Assembly: GCA_001899235.1 (NCBI GenBank)
Contig: MKVR01000053.1
Coordinates: 61,869-125,868 of the forward strand
Length of the DNA stretch: 64,000 bases
Reading direction: 5' to 3'
Source of the DNA: Nitrosospira sp. 56-18
GTDB taxonomy: Bacteria; Pseudomonadota; Gammaproteobacteria; Burkholderiales; Nitrosomonadaceae
Shown here: positions 38,601-47,232 of the stretch, piece after piece
Layout: each line of letters starts with the position of its first letter
Numbering within the stretch: position 1 is the first letter of the stretch
Position numbers and translations under genes: made by a program
The notes under the pieces: generated by a model
What the model saw: the letters and a program-made list of their open reading frames with translations, nothing else
What the model was told of the DNA's origin: nothing
The model's database searches: none

Positions 38601-39274
38601 GAAAAGCGGATGGTAAAAGAGGAGAATATCCTATCGACCAGTCGTTCCGCCGCCTGGTATCGGGCTGGGTGTTGCCATCCGCGCCGGCCCCTGTTCGATG
38701 GAAGACGCCGGATCATATTATATCGGCGGGAGGAGAAATCGAATATTCCTGGGTGGGGGAGACTGCGCGCCTCATCGGCAGTATTGTTCATCGCTGGCTG
38801 CAGCGTATCGCAGAGGAAGGGGTGGAAAGCTGGAGTCCGGCGCGAATTCAAGGCTTGCGCGATACCTTGAGGTTCCAGCTTGTGGCTGCCGGCGTCAATG
38901 AAATCGATAGCGGGACCGCTGTCCAGCGCGTGGTTGCGGCGCTTGTCCAGGCAGTGACCGATCCGCGGGGACAATGGCTCCTCGGGCCGCAAAAGGATGC
39001 ACGCAATGAATTGCGCATGACGACCGTCATCGATGGCAACTGGATGGATCTCGTCATCGATCGGACGTTTATGGACGAGGACGGTCAGTGCTGGGTCGTG
39101 GACTATAAGACGAGCAGCCATGAAGGCGCGGATATCGAAGGTTTCCTCGATCGCGAGCAAGCTCGCTACCGTGTCCAGCTCGATCGTTATGCTACCCTGC
39201 TGCGGAATGAGAATGGGGCGCCGGTGAAGCGAGGTTTGTATTTTCCCTTGCTGAGAGGCTGGCGGGAATGGTAG
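35672..39274 (+). CDS. AddA-like UvrD/Rep helicase-nuclease
   Basis: A 1200-residue SF1 helicase: Walker A in QAPAGSGKTGLLIQRYL at residues 38-54, Walker B LIDEFQDTSISQFEL near residue 453, GDPMQSIYRFREAEVG near residue 485, and TIHKAKGLEFDYVILPG near residue 825. The C terminus has the nuclease motif VVDYKTSSHEG near residue 1145. It is the partner of the preceding AddB-like protein, giving two nuclease sites and one 3'-5' helicase, as in AddAB. Confidence 0.9.
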   Translation: MSRVSFIPPDIAATAIPDPSDMPERRRALDTRHSFIVQAPAGSGKTGLLIQRYLTLLAFVDEPEEIVAITFTRKAAAEMRERITRALVQAHESCGGPSPETEHEKLTRELAGAALRRDAQAGWNVLENPARLRIQTFDSLCVSLTRQMPLLSNLGPSPQSVEDASDLYFEAASAAIRMVETSHDVGKDIERLLEHLDNDAARLEKLLASMLARRDHWLRHIHGRDREELEGALKRTRRAVVGQVRGLCELFPQGMRAELIDVMRYAASNLAKGDPHSGEVDHFQLLQSLQSLQSHGVKILPGDEEQDIPCWRAIVELLLRKDGEWRKQYAAREGFPPGSGKVEKAVGKSWKDRVCALVSGIGAQDGAGTLRHALQEIRHMPPATYTETQWEVLGSIMRLLPHAVAQLKLVFQSSGRVDFIEVAQGALRALGEPESPTDLALALDYRLRHLLIDEFQDTSISQFELVSRLTSGWEPEDGRSMLLVGDPMQSIYRFREAEVGLFLRARAMGIGNVALHPISLSSNFRSQGGIVNWVNDTFARVMPQQEDISLGAVSHKKSISTRDFLGGTAVSIHPFFNDDHASEAGKVVDIVAQARRENPCATVAILVRNRGHLGEILPRLKKAGMRYSAMEIDGLGSRPIVQDLMALVRALTHLADRSAWLALLRAPWCGLTLADMHGLLAERIEVVQGDMPEPGFGEPGGMNFERGNHTVWELLNDANRLRRISADGAARLQRVRKVLAMCIRSRCRLSLRSTVEAAWLALGGPACCENAADLEDAQVFLDHLEMHEDADGVARIVELEEELSRLYAFPDPQADDTLQIMTIHKAKGLEFDYVILPGLGRATRNGDKKLFMWMEYPREFEAGQTEGNELLLAPIQETGAEDDRIYAWLEKRDGEKERFENQRLLYVAATRARERLHLLGSIDIDRDNQGGFELRPPDRKTLLSRIWPVVELDYREAAMRLEVLKAPETDDLLIVDGKADGKRGEYPIDQSFRRLVSGWVLPSAPAPVRWKTPDHIISAGGEIEYSWVGETARLIGSIVHRWLQRIAEEGVESWSPARIQGLRDTLRFQLVAAGVNEIDSGTAVQRVVAALVQAVTDPRGQWLLGPQKDARNELRMTTVIDGNWMDLVIDRTFMDEDGQCWVVDYKTSSHEGADIEGFLDREQARYRVQLDRYATLLRNENGAPVKRGLYFPLLRGWREW

Positions 39275-39322
39275 ACGAGGATAAGACGTAAGGTCGAGCA
39301 GTAATTCAGTAGATGGAGCCTG

Positions 39323-40375
39323 ATGAAACCAAGAAATTATTTGCCGCCATATCGCGGCGCCAGATGGGGGCGGACTATCCGCTTTTTATTGCATGCATCG
39401 GTATTTCTTGCTGCTGGCGGTGCACCGGCTTTGGCCGTGGCGGAGCAGTTGCGCCCGGAAGTGGAAAGTTTTATTGGAGAAATGGTGGCGCGCCACGGTT
39501 TCGAGCAGGCGAGCCTGGCCCATATCTTTAGCACCGTGCAGTTTCAGCCATCCATTATCACTGTGATGTCCCGGCCGGCTACCTCAAGGCCATGGTATGA
39601 ATACCGCCCCGCATTCATCAATTCAAAGCGTATTTCCGGTGGGATCGAATTCTGGAACAGGTATGGCGGGATCCTCGAGCAGGCGCGCAAGGAATTCGGT
39701 GTTCCAGAGGAGATCATCGTCGCGATTATCGGTGTCGAAACGATGTATGGCGTGCAGACTGGCAGCCATCGCGTGCTGGACGCATTGGCGACGCTCGCGT
39801 TCGACTATCCCAGGCGAGCGAGTTTTTTTCGGGACGAACTGGAGCATTACCTGCTGCTGGGACGGGAACGCTCGGCAGACCTGGCGGATCTTTTGAATAT
39901 CAAGGGTTCTTATGCCGGAGCGATCGGCGTTCCCCAATTCATGCCCAGCAGCTACCGACGCTATGCGGTCGATTTTGACCATGACGGCAAGATAGATCTG
40001 ACGGGCAGCATGGCCGATGCAATCGGAAGCGTGGCGAATTATCTCAAAAGTTATGGCTGGGAGGCAGAGCAGGCGATCGTGCTCCCTGCTCTCGTCAATG
40101 GTGAGAAATATCGGGCCGCGCTCTTCGCTGGCCAGAAGCCCGGATACTCGGCGGAAGAGATGAGAAAACTGGGAATCATCACACGTACAGGTTTTCCCCT
40201 GGGAAGGCATGCCACCCTGATCAAGCTTGAAAACGCCGATGGCAATGAGTATTGGCTGGGCTTCAATAACTTCTACGTCATTACGCGCTACAACCGCAGC
40301 GTGCACTACGCAATGTCGGTATTACAGTTAGCCGAGCATATACGCACTGCCAGGATTTTCAGTGTTCAGCAGTAG
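39323..40375 (+). CDS. mltB: Lytic murein transglycosylase B
   Basis: A 350-residue secreted protein with an N-terminal signal-like segment (HASVFLAAGGAPALAVAEQL; no lipobox cysteine seen). The catalytic Glu is Glu139 in IIGVETMYGVQTG; PQFMPSSYRRYAVDFDHDG near residue 210 is the family signature. It cleaves peptidoglycan glycan strands in the periplasm. GGAG precedes the ATG. It is convergent with fbpC. Confidence 0.94.
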   Translation: MKPRNYLPPYRGARWGRTIRFLLHASVFLAAGGAPALAVAEQLRPEVESFIGEMVARHGFEQASLAHIFSTVQFQPSIITVMSRPATSRPWYEYRPAFINSKRISGGIEFWNRYGGILEQARKEFGVPEEIIVAIIGVETMYGVQTGSHRVLDALATLAFDYPRRASFFRDELEHYLLLGRERSADLADLLNIKGSYAGAIGVPQFMPSSYRRYAVDFDHDGKIDLTGSMADAIGSVANYLKSYGWEAEQAIVLPALVNGEKYRAALFAGQKPGYSAEEMRKLGIITRTGFPLGRHATLIKLENADGNEYWLGFNNFYVITRYNRSVHYAMSVLQLAEHIRTARIFSVQQ

Positions 40376-40411
40376 ATTTGGCGATATTCAGAAGTTCCTA
40401 AGCTACTGCTG
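40367..40411. terminator. Possible bidirectional terminator between mltB and fbpC
   Basis: CAGCAGTAG (40367-40375, including the mltB stop) pairs with CTACTGCTG (40403-40411) over a 27-nt loop, between convergent genes. There is no strong T run, so confidence is low. Confidence 0.3.
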
Positions 40412-40413
40412 TT

Positions 40414-41493
40414 CTACTTCTGTTCGTCCGATTGACTGAATGCGACGACATGATCGGCTTCGAGCCTGATGCCGATCTGCTCTCCTATGGCATGATTGTG
40501 ATGGCTGGGCACCAGCGACAGTGCCGTACTTCCGCCGGGCAGGCGCAAGGTATACAGGATATCCGCGCCACGAAAGGCCTTGTGAAGCACCGTTGCCCGA
40601 ATGGGACTGCCGTCGTCATGGACGATGTCGTCGGGACGCACCAGCACGGCTACCGAATGGCCGGGGCTGCATACGCGGCAACTGTGCCCACACTGGTGCG
40701 GAACCTCTCCCGTTAGAGTGCCAAGCTCGATTTCCACATGATGCGAGTCGAGTACCGTGCCGGAAAGAAATACACCCCTGCCGATAAAGTTGGCTACGAA
40801 ACGATTGGCCGGCCTATGGTAAAGATTATAAGCGATGTCGTACTGCTGAATTTCGCCGTGATGCATCACCCCGATCTCGTCGGCAATGGCGAATGCCTCA
40901 TCCTGGTCGTGTGTCACCAGGATAGCGGTAGCATTCTGACTCTTGAGGATATCGCGAATTTCCAGGCTCAAGCGTTCACGCAAGCTCACATCCAGATTGG
41001 AAAAAGGCTCGTCCAGCAGCAACAGATCGGGACGAGGAGCCAGCGCACGGGCGAGCGCTACACGCTGCTGCTGCCCGCCGGAGAGTTCATGGGGAAATCT
41101 GGCTGAGGAGTCCGCCAGCCCTACGATTCGCAGCAATTCGGCAACACGGGCCGCCTTCTCGGCTTTTTGCATCCTGTGCAGGCCAAAACCGATATTGGCG
41201 GCAACCGTGAGATGAGGAAACAACGCATAATCCTGAAATACCATCCCGATATGACGCTGTTCCGGAGGCATGGAGAATCGTGCGTTGCTTACCTCCTTTC
41301 CGTTGAGCAGGATTTCCCCTGCCGAAATGGATTCGAACCCGGCAATACAGCGCAGCACCGTGGTTTTGCCGCAGCCGCTCGGCCCCAGCAGGCAGCCGAT
41401 ATCGCCCTTGGCCAGGGTCAGCGATAAATCTTTTACTACCGGCTGTTTTCCATAGGCATGCCGAATATTTTTGAGCTCAAGCAGAGCATTCAT
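40414..41493 (-). CDS. fbpC: Ferric iron ABC transporter, ATP-binding protein
   Basis: A 359-residue ABC ATPase: Walker A GPSGCGKTTVLRC near residue 38, signature LSGGQQQRVALARALA near residue 137, Walker B LLLLDEPFSNLD, and a C-terminal TOBE-type regulatory domain. It powers the FbpB permease. The start ATG (41493) directly abuts the end of an inserted MITE, so the normal leader has been replaced and the only purine-rich sequence in front is the element's own GGATTAAGG. Confidence 0.93.
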   Translation of the reverse strand: MNALLELKNIRHAYGKQPVVKDLSLTLAKGDIGCLLGPSGCGKTTVLRCIAGFESISAGEILLNGKEVSNARFSMPPEQRHIGMVFQDYALFPHLTVAANIGFGLHRMQKAEKAARVAELLRIVGLADSSARFPHELSGGQQQRVALARALAPRPDLLLLDEPFSNLDVSLRERLSLEIRDILKSQNATAILVTHDQDEAFAIADEIGVMHHGEIQQYDIAYNLYHRPANRFVANFIGRGVFLSGTVLDSHHVEIELGTLTGEVPHQCGHSCRVCSPGHSVAVLVRPDDIVHDDGSPIRATVLHKAFRGADILYTLRLPGGSTALSLVPSHHNHAIGEQIGIRLEADHVVAFSQSDEQK

Positions 41494-41730
41494 CCTTAAT
41501 CCGGCAGTTGGACGGGGTGGAGTGTGCGGTTTTTAGGGTGCAGGGCAAGGTGCTGCGACGCGCAATGGCCATTCCATTGCAAGGAGTTGCAACGCAGCCA
41601 TGTGCCGCAAAAATTGCACAATCTGCCCCGTAGCGAACTCACCACGCGGGTGAACCTTGGGTACCGCGAAAAGTCTTTGTGGATCATAGCTCTAAGCTCG
41701 AAATGAGCGGTCAACCGCCGGATTTAGGTT
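41494..41730 (-). mobile_element. MITE-like element, copy B (between fbpB and fbpC)
   Basis: An inverted copy of the element at 32040-32276, with end motifs TTAATCCGGCAGTTG on the left and CAACCGCCGGATTTAGG on the right. It separates fbpB from fbpC by 260 bp within an operon that is normally tight, and touches the fbpC start codon. Confidence 0.85.
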
Positions 41731-41753
41731 TATAGACTGTAGGCTTCACCGAT

Positions 41754-43439
41754 TCATCTTTCAGTTTGCCGGACGAACAATACTATCGGAACCAAGCCAG
41801 CCAGCACGAGCGCCACGGCGGGGAGCGCAGCCTGCTCCCAGACGCCCTCCGACGTCATTTCGAAGATGCGTACCGCCAGCGTATCCCAGCCGAACGGGCG
41901 GGTCATCAATGTAATAGGCATCTCTTTCATTACATCGACGAACACCAGCGCGGCTGCAGTGTAGATTCCTCCCTTCAGCATGGGCAAGTGTATGCGTCTG
42001 AGCATGGCCCAACCATTCAGCCCAAGGCTGGTAGCAGCCTCATCGATGCTTCTGGTTATGCGCTGCATGGCGCTCTCGATCGGGCTGTGGCTCACCGCCA
42101 GGAAGCGCGTCATATATGCAATCAGCATAGTGAAGAGGGTGCCTTGTATTATTAGCCCTGTTTCAATATTGAACAACCGCAAAGTCATTGCGCTTGTCCA
42201 GTTATCGAGCCAGGCGATCGGAATAAATATGCCTACCGCCAGCACCGCGCCGGGCAATGCGTAACCGATCGTGGAGATCCGCACCGCCGTGCGAGTAAGC
42301 GGATCGGGGTAGCGGCGCGCGGCATAGACCACAAGCAGGGTCACTGAACAGGTGAGCAGCGCGGCAAAGGAGGAAAGCAGGAGGGAATGCCAGAGAAACT
42401 CGAGATAACGCTGGTTGAAATCCTGGGCGAAGACGCTTGCCGCCCAAATGACTAATTGCGTTACCGGCAGCACGAAAGCAAAAAAAAGGACGGCCGAGGC
42501 AAAGCAGCCAACCAGCCATACGTGCCAGCCCGTGAGCGGAACGCGAGCAGCCCGCGCACTTTGCCGGTTTTCCGCGTAGCGCATGCGAGAGCGGAATTGC
42601 TGTTCCAGAACCATGGCCGCAAACACGATCATGATCAGCAATGATGCAAGCTGGGAAGCCGCAGGCAATGAAAACAGGGCGTACCAGGCCTTATAGATGG
42701 CGGTGGTGAAGGTATCGTAGTTGAAAACGGATACCGTTCCGAAATCGGCAAGTGTTTCCATCACCACCAGCATGACACCCCCCACGATCCATGGGCGTCC
42801 CATCGGCAGCGCCAGCTTGAAAAACCCCTGGGTGCGATTGAAGCCCAGGGATTGGGCTGCTTCCAGCGTTCGCCTCCCTTGAGTGAGAAAGGCATTGCGG
42901 GCAAGCAGGTATACATAGGGGTAAAAAGCCAGGATCATGACGATGATGACGCTTGCCCTGCCACGTATATCGGGAAACCAGGATACGTCGGAATCCAGCC
43001 ATTCGCGCAATCCTGTTTGCACCGGGCCGGTATAGTCAAAGAGACCTAGCGCGACGAATGCGGTGACGTAGGCGGGAATGGCGAGCGGCAGCAGCAGCGC
43101 CCAGGAAAAGAATTTCCTCCCGGGGAATTCGCATACCGCAGTAAACCAGGCCAGGCTTACCCCGATCACTGCCGTGCCCGAGGCCACGCCGAGAATCAGC
43201 CAGAATGTATTCACCAGCAGGCCGGGCAATGTTGTTTCGACCAGGTGTTGCCAGATCTCGCCGGAAGGCGTAAACAGGGAAGAGATGACGGTGCCGACGG
43301 GGACAAGAACCAGGGCGGCTACCAGGAACGGGACGAAGCGCCAGCCGGGAAATGCGCGGTGTCTGGAGGGCGATTGCTCAAAAAGCGTGTTCTGCGCGGC
43401 TGTATCGCCAGTCGCCCCATTGAACGTCTCGCCTTTCAC
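41754..43439 (-). CDS. fbpB: Ferric iron ABC transporter, fused permease
   Basis: A 561-residue membrane protein with two BPD-type permease halves of about six helices each. The EAA-type loops read ARNAFLTQGRRTLEAAQSLG near residue 180 and DEAATSLGLNGWAMLRRIHL near residue 470. It starts with GTG at 43439, 12 bp after the fbpA stop. Together with FbpA and FbpC it imports Fe(III) through the inner membrane. Confidence 0.93.
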   Translation of the reverse strand: MKGETFNGATGDTAAQNTLFEQSPSRHRAFPGWRFVPFLVAALVLVPVGTVISSLFTPSGEIWQHLVETTLPGLLVNTFWLILGVASGTAVIGVSLAWFTAVCEFPGRKFFSWALLLPLAIPAYVTAFVALGLFDYTGPVQTGLREWLDSDVSWFPDIRGRASVIIVMILAFYPYVYLLARNAFLTQGRRTLEAAQSLGFNRTQGFFKLALPMGRPWIVGGVMLVVMETLADFGTVSVFNYDTFTTAIYKAWYALFSLPAASQLASLLIMIVFAAMVLEQQFRSRMRYAENRQSARAARVPLTGWHVWLVGCFASAVLFFAFVLPVTQLVIWAASVFAQDFNQRYLEFLWHSLLLSSFAALLTCSVTLLVVYAARRYPDPLTRTAVRISTIGYALPGAVLAVGIFIPIAWLDNWTSAMTLRLFNIETGLIIQGTLFTMLIAYMTRFLAVSHSPIESAMQRITRSIDEAATSLGLNGWAMLRRIHLPMLKGGIYTAAALVFVDVMKEMPITLMTRPFGWDTLAVRIFEMTSEGVWEQAALPAVALVLAGLVPIVLFVRQTER

Positions 43440-43451
43440 CCTTCGAGAACC

Positions 43452-44465
43452 TTATTTATATCCGGCGCGATCCATCAGCTTTACCGCTTCCGCCTGCAAT
43501 TCACCGGCTTTCTTGACATTGATGGGATTCTGCTTGAAGCTGCCCCATGCCGCAACCACGGGGTCGACTGGTACCCCGGGATTGGCGGGATATTCCAGGT
43601 TGACATCAGCGAACAGGTTCTGGGCTTTTTCGGACGAAAGAAATTCCAGCAGCTTGAGGGCGCCAGGTGCATTATGAGCATAGCGTGTTATGCCCGCGCC
43701 CGAGATGTTTACATGAACACCGCTTCCAGCCTGGTTAGGCCAAAAAATAGCCAAAGGCAACGAAGGTTTTTTTTGCATCAACCGGCCATAATAGTAAGTA
43801 TTGGCGATGGTAACGTCGCACTTTCCCGCCGCCACGAATTCCATTGCCCTGGTTTCGTCCGACAGCGGATCCGTCGCAAGGTTGGCTACCCATCCTTTTA
43901 TTATTTGCTCGGTCTTGGCCTCACCCAGTTCCGCGATCATCATTGCCACCAGTGACTGGTTGTATACTTTCTTGGAAGTGCGCAGGCATAGCCTGCCTTT
44001 CCATTTCGGATCCGCCAGTGCTTCATAGGTGGAAAGATCGCCCGGTTTGACTCGCCGCGTATTATAAATAATGGTACGGGCACGTACCGACAAGCCAAAC
44101 CATTGATTCTCTGGATCACGCAAATAGGCGGGAATATTGGACTCGAGTATTTTTGATTCCACCGGTTTCAACAGCCCTTCTCGCGCGGCTTCCCACAGAT
44201 TACCCGCATCCACGGTGATCAGCATGTCCGCCGGCGTATTTTTGCCTTCGGCTTTGAGGCGCGCCAGCAATGGGCCTTCCTTGTCAGTGACAAATTTGAC
44301 GCCTATGCCGCTCTCTTTCGTGAAAGCATCAAACATAGGTTTGATGAGTTGCTCGATCCGGGCCGAGTAAACGACTACCCCCTCGGCATGGGACGTGCCG
44401 GTGGCAAGCACGGTGATCGTGCAGAGCATTGAGATAAGATAATGCTTGAAACAGAGTCTCGCCAT
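43452..44465 (-). CDS. fbpA: Ferric iron-binding periplasmic protein
   Basis: ATG 44465, preceded by GGAGG, gives 337 residues with a signal peptide (ISMLCTITVLATGTSHAEG). The mature part is a type II binding protein; VVVYSARIEQLIKPMFDAF begins the first lobe and TIANTYYYGRL near residue 230 holds the conserved Tyr iron ligands. It delivers Fe(III) to FbpBC. A Fur-box-like palindrome lies about 75 bp upstream. Confidence 0.94.
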   Translation of the reverse strand: MARLCFKHYLISMLCTITVLATGTSHAEGVVVYSARIEQLIKPMFDAFTKESGIGVKFVTDKEGPLLARLKAEGKNTPADMLITVDAGNLWEAAREGLLKPVESKILESNIPAYLRDPENQWFGLSVRARTIIYNTRRVKPGDLSTYEALADPKWKGRLCLRTSKKVYNQSLVAMMIAELGEAKTEQIIKGWVANLATDPLSDETRAMEFVAAGKCDVTIANTYYYGRLMQKKPSLPLAIFWPNQAGSGVHVNISGAGITRYAHNAPGALKLLEFLSSEKAQNLFADVNLEYPANPGVPVDPVVAAWGSFKQNPINVKKAGELQAEAVKLMDRAGYK

Positions 44466-44537
44466 TTTTTCTACCTCCGGCACTGCGGCCATATGCCTTC
44501 TGATTGCCTTCTGATGAATCGAAGGCTGTATTATAAA

Positions 44538-44552
44538 TGATAATAATTATCA
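44538..44552. promoter_or_regulatory. Fur-box-like operator between fbpA and the 44571 gene
   Basis: TGATAATAATTATCA within AAATGATAATAATTATCAGT closely matches the GATAATGATAATCATTATC Fur consensus. It lies between the divergent fbpA and the small gene at 44571, and just 18 bp before the ATG of the latter, so both could be iron-repressed. Confidence 0.8.
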
Positions 44553-44570
44553 GTGAAGTGTTAATATATC

Positions 44571-44840
44571 ATGGAAAAACCACCACCTGATTCTTCTCGC
44601 CGGCGTTTGCAGGAGCTTCTTGGGATTCCGGAGAGACAAAGGACCGAAACCGACTGGGATGAGATCAATGAGCTTGAGATCGCCCTTACACCTGCAAACC
44701 GGACTGCTGCGCCGGAGCGAAGCGTGTACCGCAAGTCTGCTGCCGCGACGGCGGACCAGTTTAAAACCCGCGAAACGGGACAAGGCAGGCGATTCCTGAA
44801 GAAGCCGCGCAAGAGACTCCCCAAAGGAGGGGCATCGTAG
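44571..44840 (+). CDS. Small hydrophilic protein of unknown function, probably iron-regulated
   Basis: An 89-residue protein starting MEKPPPDSSRRRLQELLGIP and ending in a basic tail (RFLKKPRKRLPKGGAS). No domain is recognised and no membrane segment is seen. Its start lies 18 bp after a Fur-box-like palindrome shared with fbpA. Composition and the regulated position make it a plausible real gene. It could act in iron economy, but there is no direct evidence. Confidence 0.55.
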   Translation: MEKPPPDSSRRRLQELLGIPERQRTETDWDEINELEIALTPANRTAAPERSVYRKSAAATADQFKTRETGQGRRFLKKPRKRLPKGGAS

Positions 44841-45002
44841 CCTGCGCTGGCTTGCCGCGGCAAGCCAGTCCAATCCGCGGGAGCGATCGAAGGAACCGCA
44901 ACCCTGCAGATAAATGCATTGTCTCATTGTCTTGCTGTTATTCTTTCACATCACTATCACTATCAGGAACAATCGTCGGATTGACGAAACAAAGGAGAAT
45001 TC

Positions 45003-45323
45003 ATGTTGCTTACGACAACGCCGAGCGTGGAAGGAAAACGGATCACCAGGTATTGCGGCGTCATAGCTGGCGAGGCTATTCTGGGAGCCAACCTGTTCAA
45101 GGATATGTTCGCCGGAATACGGGATCTGGTGGGCGGACGTTCGGGAACCTACGAGAAAGAGCTTCAACGGGCGCGGAAGATTGCGCTTGAGGAACTGGAG
45201 GAGCAGGCTCGCGATATGGGCGCCAATGCTGTGATTGGCATCGATATCGACTATGAAATAATGGGTAAGGAAAACGGTATGCTGATGGTTTCTGCCAGCG
45301 GGACGGCGGTAATTATCGAGTAG
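45003..45323 (+). CDS. YbjQ/UPF0145 family protein
   Basis: A 106-residue protein with the family pattern [20 protein letters not shown] at the start and [17 protein letters not shown] near residue 77. Members form pentameric rings and are annotated as putative heavy-metal-binding; function is not established. AAAGGAG precedes the ATG. It is transcribed in the same direction as the 89-residue gene, 160 bp downstream. Confidence 0.9.
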   Translation: MLLTTTPSVEGKRITRYCGVIAGEAILGANLFKDMFAGIRDLVGGRSGTYEKELQRARKIALEELEEQARDMGANAVIGIDIDYEIMGKENGMLMVSASGTAVIIE

Positions 45324-45453
45324 GTCGTCCCCGGTCGATCGGGGCAAAACCGACCTGTATTGCAGTATCCTTTCCATCGGGGCGGCGAGCAACGTTCGTG
45401 TGGATGCACCTGGCCGGGGAGGGGAGAGGGAGAGTGCGCCGCCTTTCCCCAGG

Positions 45454-46149
45454 CTACCATGGTACGATCCGGCCATCGTACGCGAGAAATTTTCCCGAAT
45501 CGGCCGGAGTGAGTCCATTTATGACTTTCCGCATCCCTGCCACGCTTTCGGTCGGGGTGATCAGCGCCTTGGGTCCGCCCATGTCGGTTTTTACCCATCC
45601 AGGATGAAATATTACCGATATGATACCCGCCGGCTGCAGGTCGATGGCGAGCGTTTTCGCGACCATGTTTACCGCCGCCTTGCTTGACCGGTAGACGATG
45701 CTGCCACCGCTGGTATTGTCGGCCAGACTGCCCATCATGCTGCTGATCGTCACCAGGGTTTTCTTTTTGCTTTTCGCTATTTGTGCTGCAAAAACTTGCG
45801 CCATCTTGAGGGGCGCCAGAGTATTGATACGGAAAGCCTGCATCCAGGCTTCATAATCGCTGCCCTGAAAGACAGCAGGAGATTTCGTATAAATACCTGC
45901 ATTATTTATGAGCAAATCGATGGACTCGCCATGGAGTGACTGCGCCAATTGGTCAATTTGGGCGTGATTGCCTACGTCGAGCGCATGCACTCTGACCCGG
46001 CCGGGATGAGCGGCCGCCAGTTCGTTGAGCATGTCGGAGTGTGCGGGAAAACGGCTGCATGCAATGACCTGCCAGCCATCGGCGGCATACTGCTTACAAA
46101 ATTCCAGGCCAATTCCACGGTTTGAGCCCGTGATCAATACGGTTTGCAT
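45454..46149 (-). CDS. SDR family oxidoreductase 1
   Basis: A 231-residue short-chain dehydrogenase: TGSNRGIGLEFCKQYA at residues 7-22 (TGxxxGxG), NNAGIY near residue 81, catalytic Ser in TISSMMGSL and YRSSKAAVNM near residue 153 (YxxxK). It resembles the C-factor-like/sniffer group by its short length. Substrate unknown. It diverges from the second SDR gene across 216 bp. Confidence 0.88.
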   Translation of the reverse strand: MQTVLITGSNRGIGLEFCKQYAADGWQVIACSRFPAHSDMLNELAAAHPGRVRVHALDVGNHAQIDQLAQSLHGESIDLLINNAGIYTKSPAVFQGSDYEAWMQAFRINTLAPLKMAQVFAAQIAKSKKKTLVTISSMMGSLADNTSGGSIVYRSSKAAVNMVAKTLAIDLQPAGIISVIFHPGWVKTDMGGPKALITPTESVAGMRKVINGLTPADSGKFLAYDGRIVPW

Positions 46150-46365
46150 TTGTCCTCCTGGCGAGTGCGATCGCTATCTGGATTCCGAATCCTGGATATT
46201 TATCCGAAGCCGACGTCAGGGGAGTGCGCGGGAGAGCAGAGGATGGCTGGATGTGTGCTGACCGGCTGGCATCGCGTCGGGAATATCGCCAAAAATCGCA
46301 TCTTCCCGCATTATGCCTGAAAAGTAAATTTAGCCGCGGTCAGAGAGACGAGGAAGGAGAAGAGC

Positions 46366-47187
46366 ATGATCCAGCAAATAGCCTTGGTTACCGGGGCGTC
46401 AAGCGGCATAGGAAGAGCCACGGCTGAGCTTCTTGCGCGGAATGGCTATTACGTATTTGCTATTGCACGGCGCCTGCATCGGCTGGAAGAGATACGCAGC
46501 GACCAGATCGAGCCGATTCAGCTGGATGTGACTGATGGGGAGGCGATCCGGATGGCAGTGGACCATGTCATATCCACAAAGGGGAAAATCGACATACTCG
46601 TGAATAACGCCGGCTTTGGCCAACTGGGAACAATAGAGTGCGTGCCCATGGAAGCGGCGCACCGTCAATTCGAAGTAAACGTTTTCGGCTATGCGCGCTT
46701 CATGCAAGCCGTATTGCCGCATATGCGGGCAAGAAAATCGGGATGCATCGTGAACATGACTTCTGCAATGGGAAAAATGACAACTCCCGGCTTTGGCTGG
46801 TACTCTGCTTCCAAGCATGCAATCGAGGCGCTGACCGATGCAGTGCGCGGAGAAGTGATGAACCAGGGCATCGATGTGGTGCTGATTGCGCCAGGCCTGA
46901 TCAGGACTGAGTTTGTTCCCAGGCAACTGGAGCTGCTCGATACTATTGCGCATCCCACGGTTTATCATGAAATTCTCAATGGACTGCGCCACCTTCTGTC
47001 CAATGAACCCCAATCCCCTGGTCCTGCCATTATTGCGCAGGCGGTATTGCGAGCCGTGACGAGCTCGAACCCGCCAGTACGGCGGGCACTGCCGCTCGAT
47101 TCCAAAATGGCGGTGGCGGCGCGGTGGCTTTTTGGCGCTCGCCTTTTTGCTTGGGCGGTCAGGCAGCGGATGAAACTTAAATTTTAA
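46366..47187 (+). CDS. SDR family oxidoreductase 2
   Basis: A 273-residue short-chain dehydrogenase: TGASSGIGRATAELLARNGY at residues 9-28, NNAGFGQLG near residue 76, Ser in NMTSAMGK and YSASKHAIEAL near residue 146. AAGGAG precedes the ATG. C-terminal features (RWLFGARLFAWAVRQRMKLK) suggest membrane association, as in the group acting on retinol-like or steroid-like lipids. Substrate unknown. Confidence 0.88.
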   Translation: MIQQIALVTGASSGIGRATAELLARNGYYVFAIARRLHRLEEIRSDQIEPIQLDVTDGEAIRMAVDHVISTKGKIDILVNNAGFGQLGTIECVPMEAAHRQFEVNVFGYARFMQAVLPHMRARKSGCIVNMTSAMGKMTTPGFGWYSASKHAIEALTDAVRGEVMNQGIDVVLIAPGLIRTEFVPRQLELLDTIAHPTVYHEILNGLRHLLSNEPQSPGPAIIAQAVLRAVTSSNPPVRRALPLDSKMAVAARWLFGARLFAWAVRQRMKLKF

Positions 47188-47232
47188 AGACCCGGGATCG
47201 AGGGAAAAGGTGCGTAAATACGGCGAGTCTTG

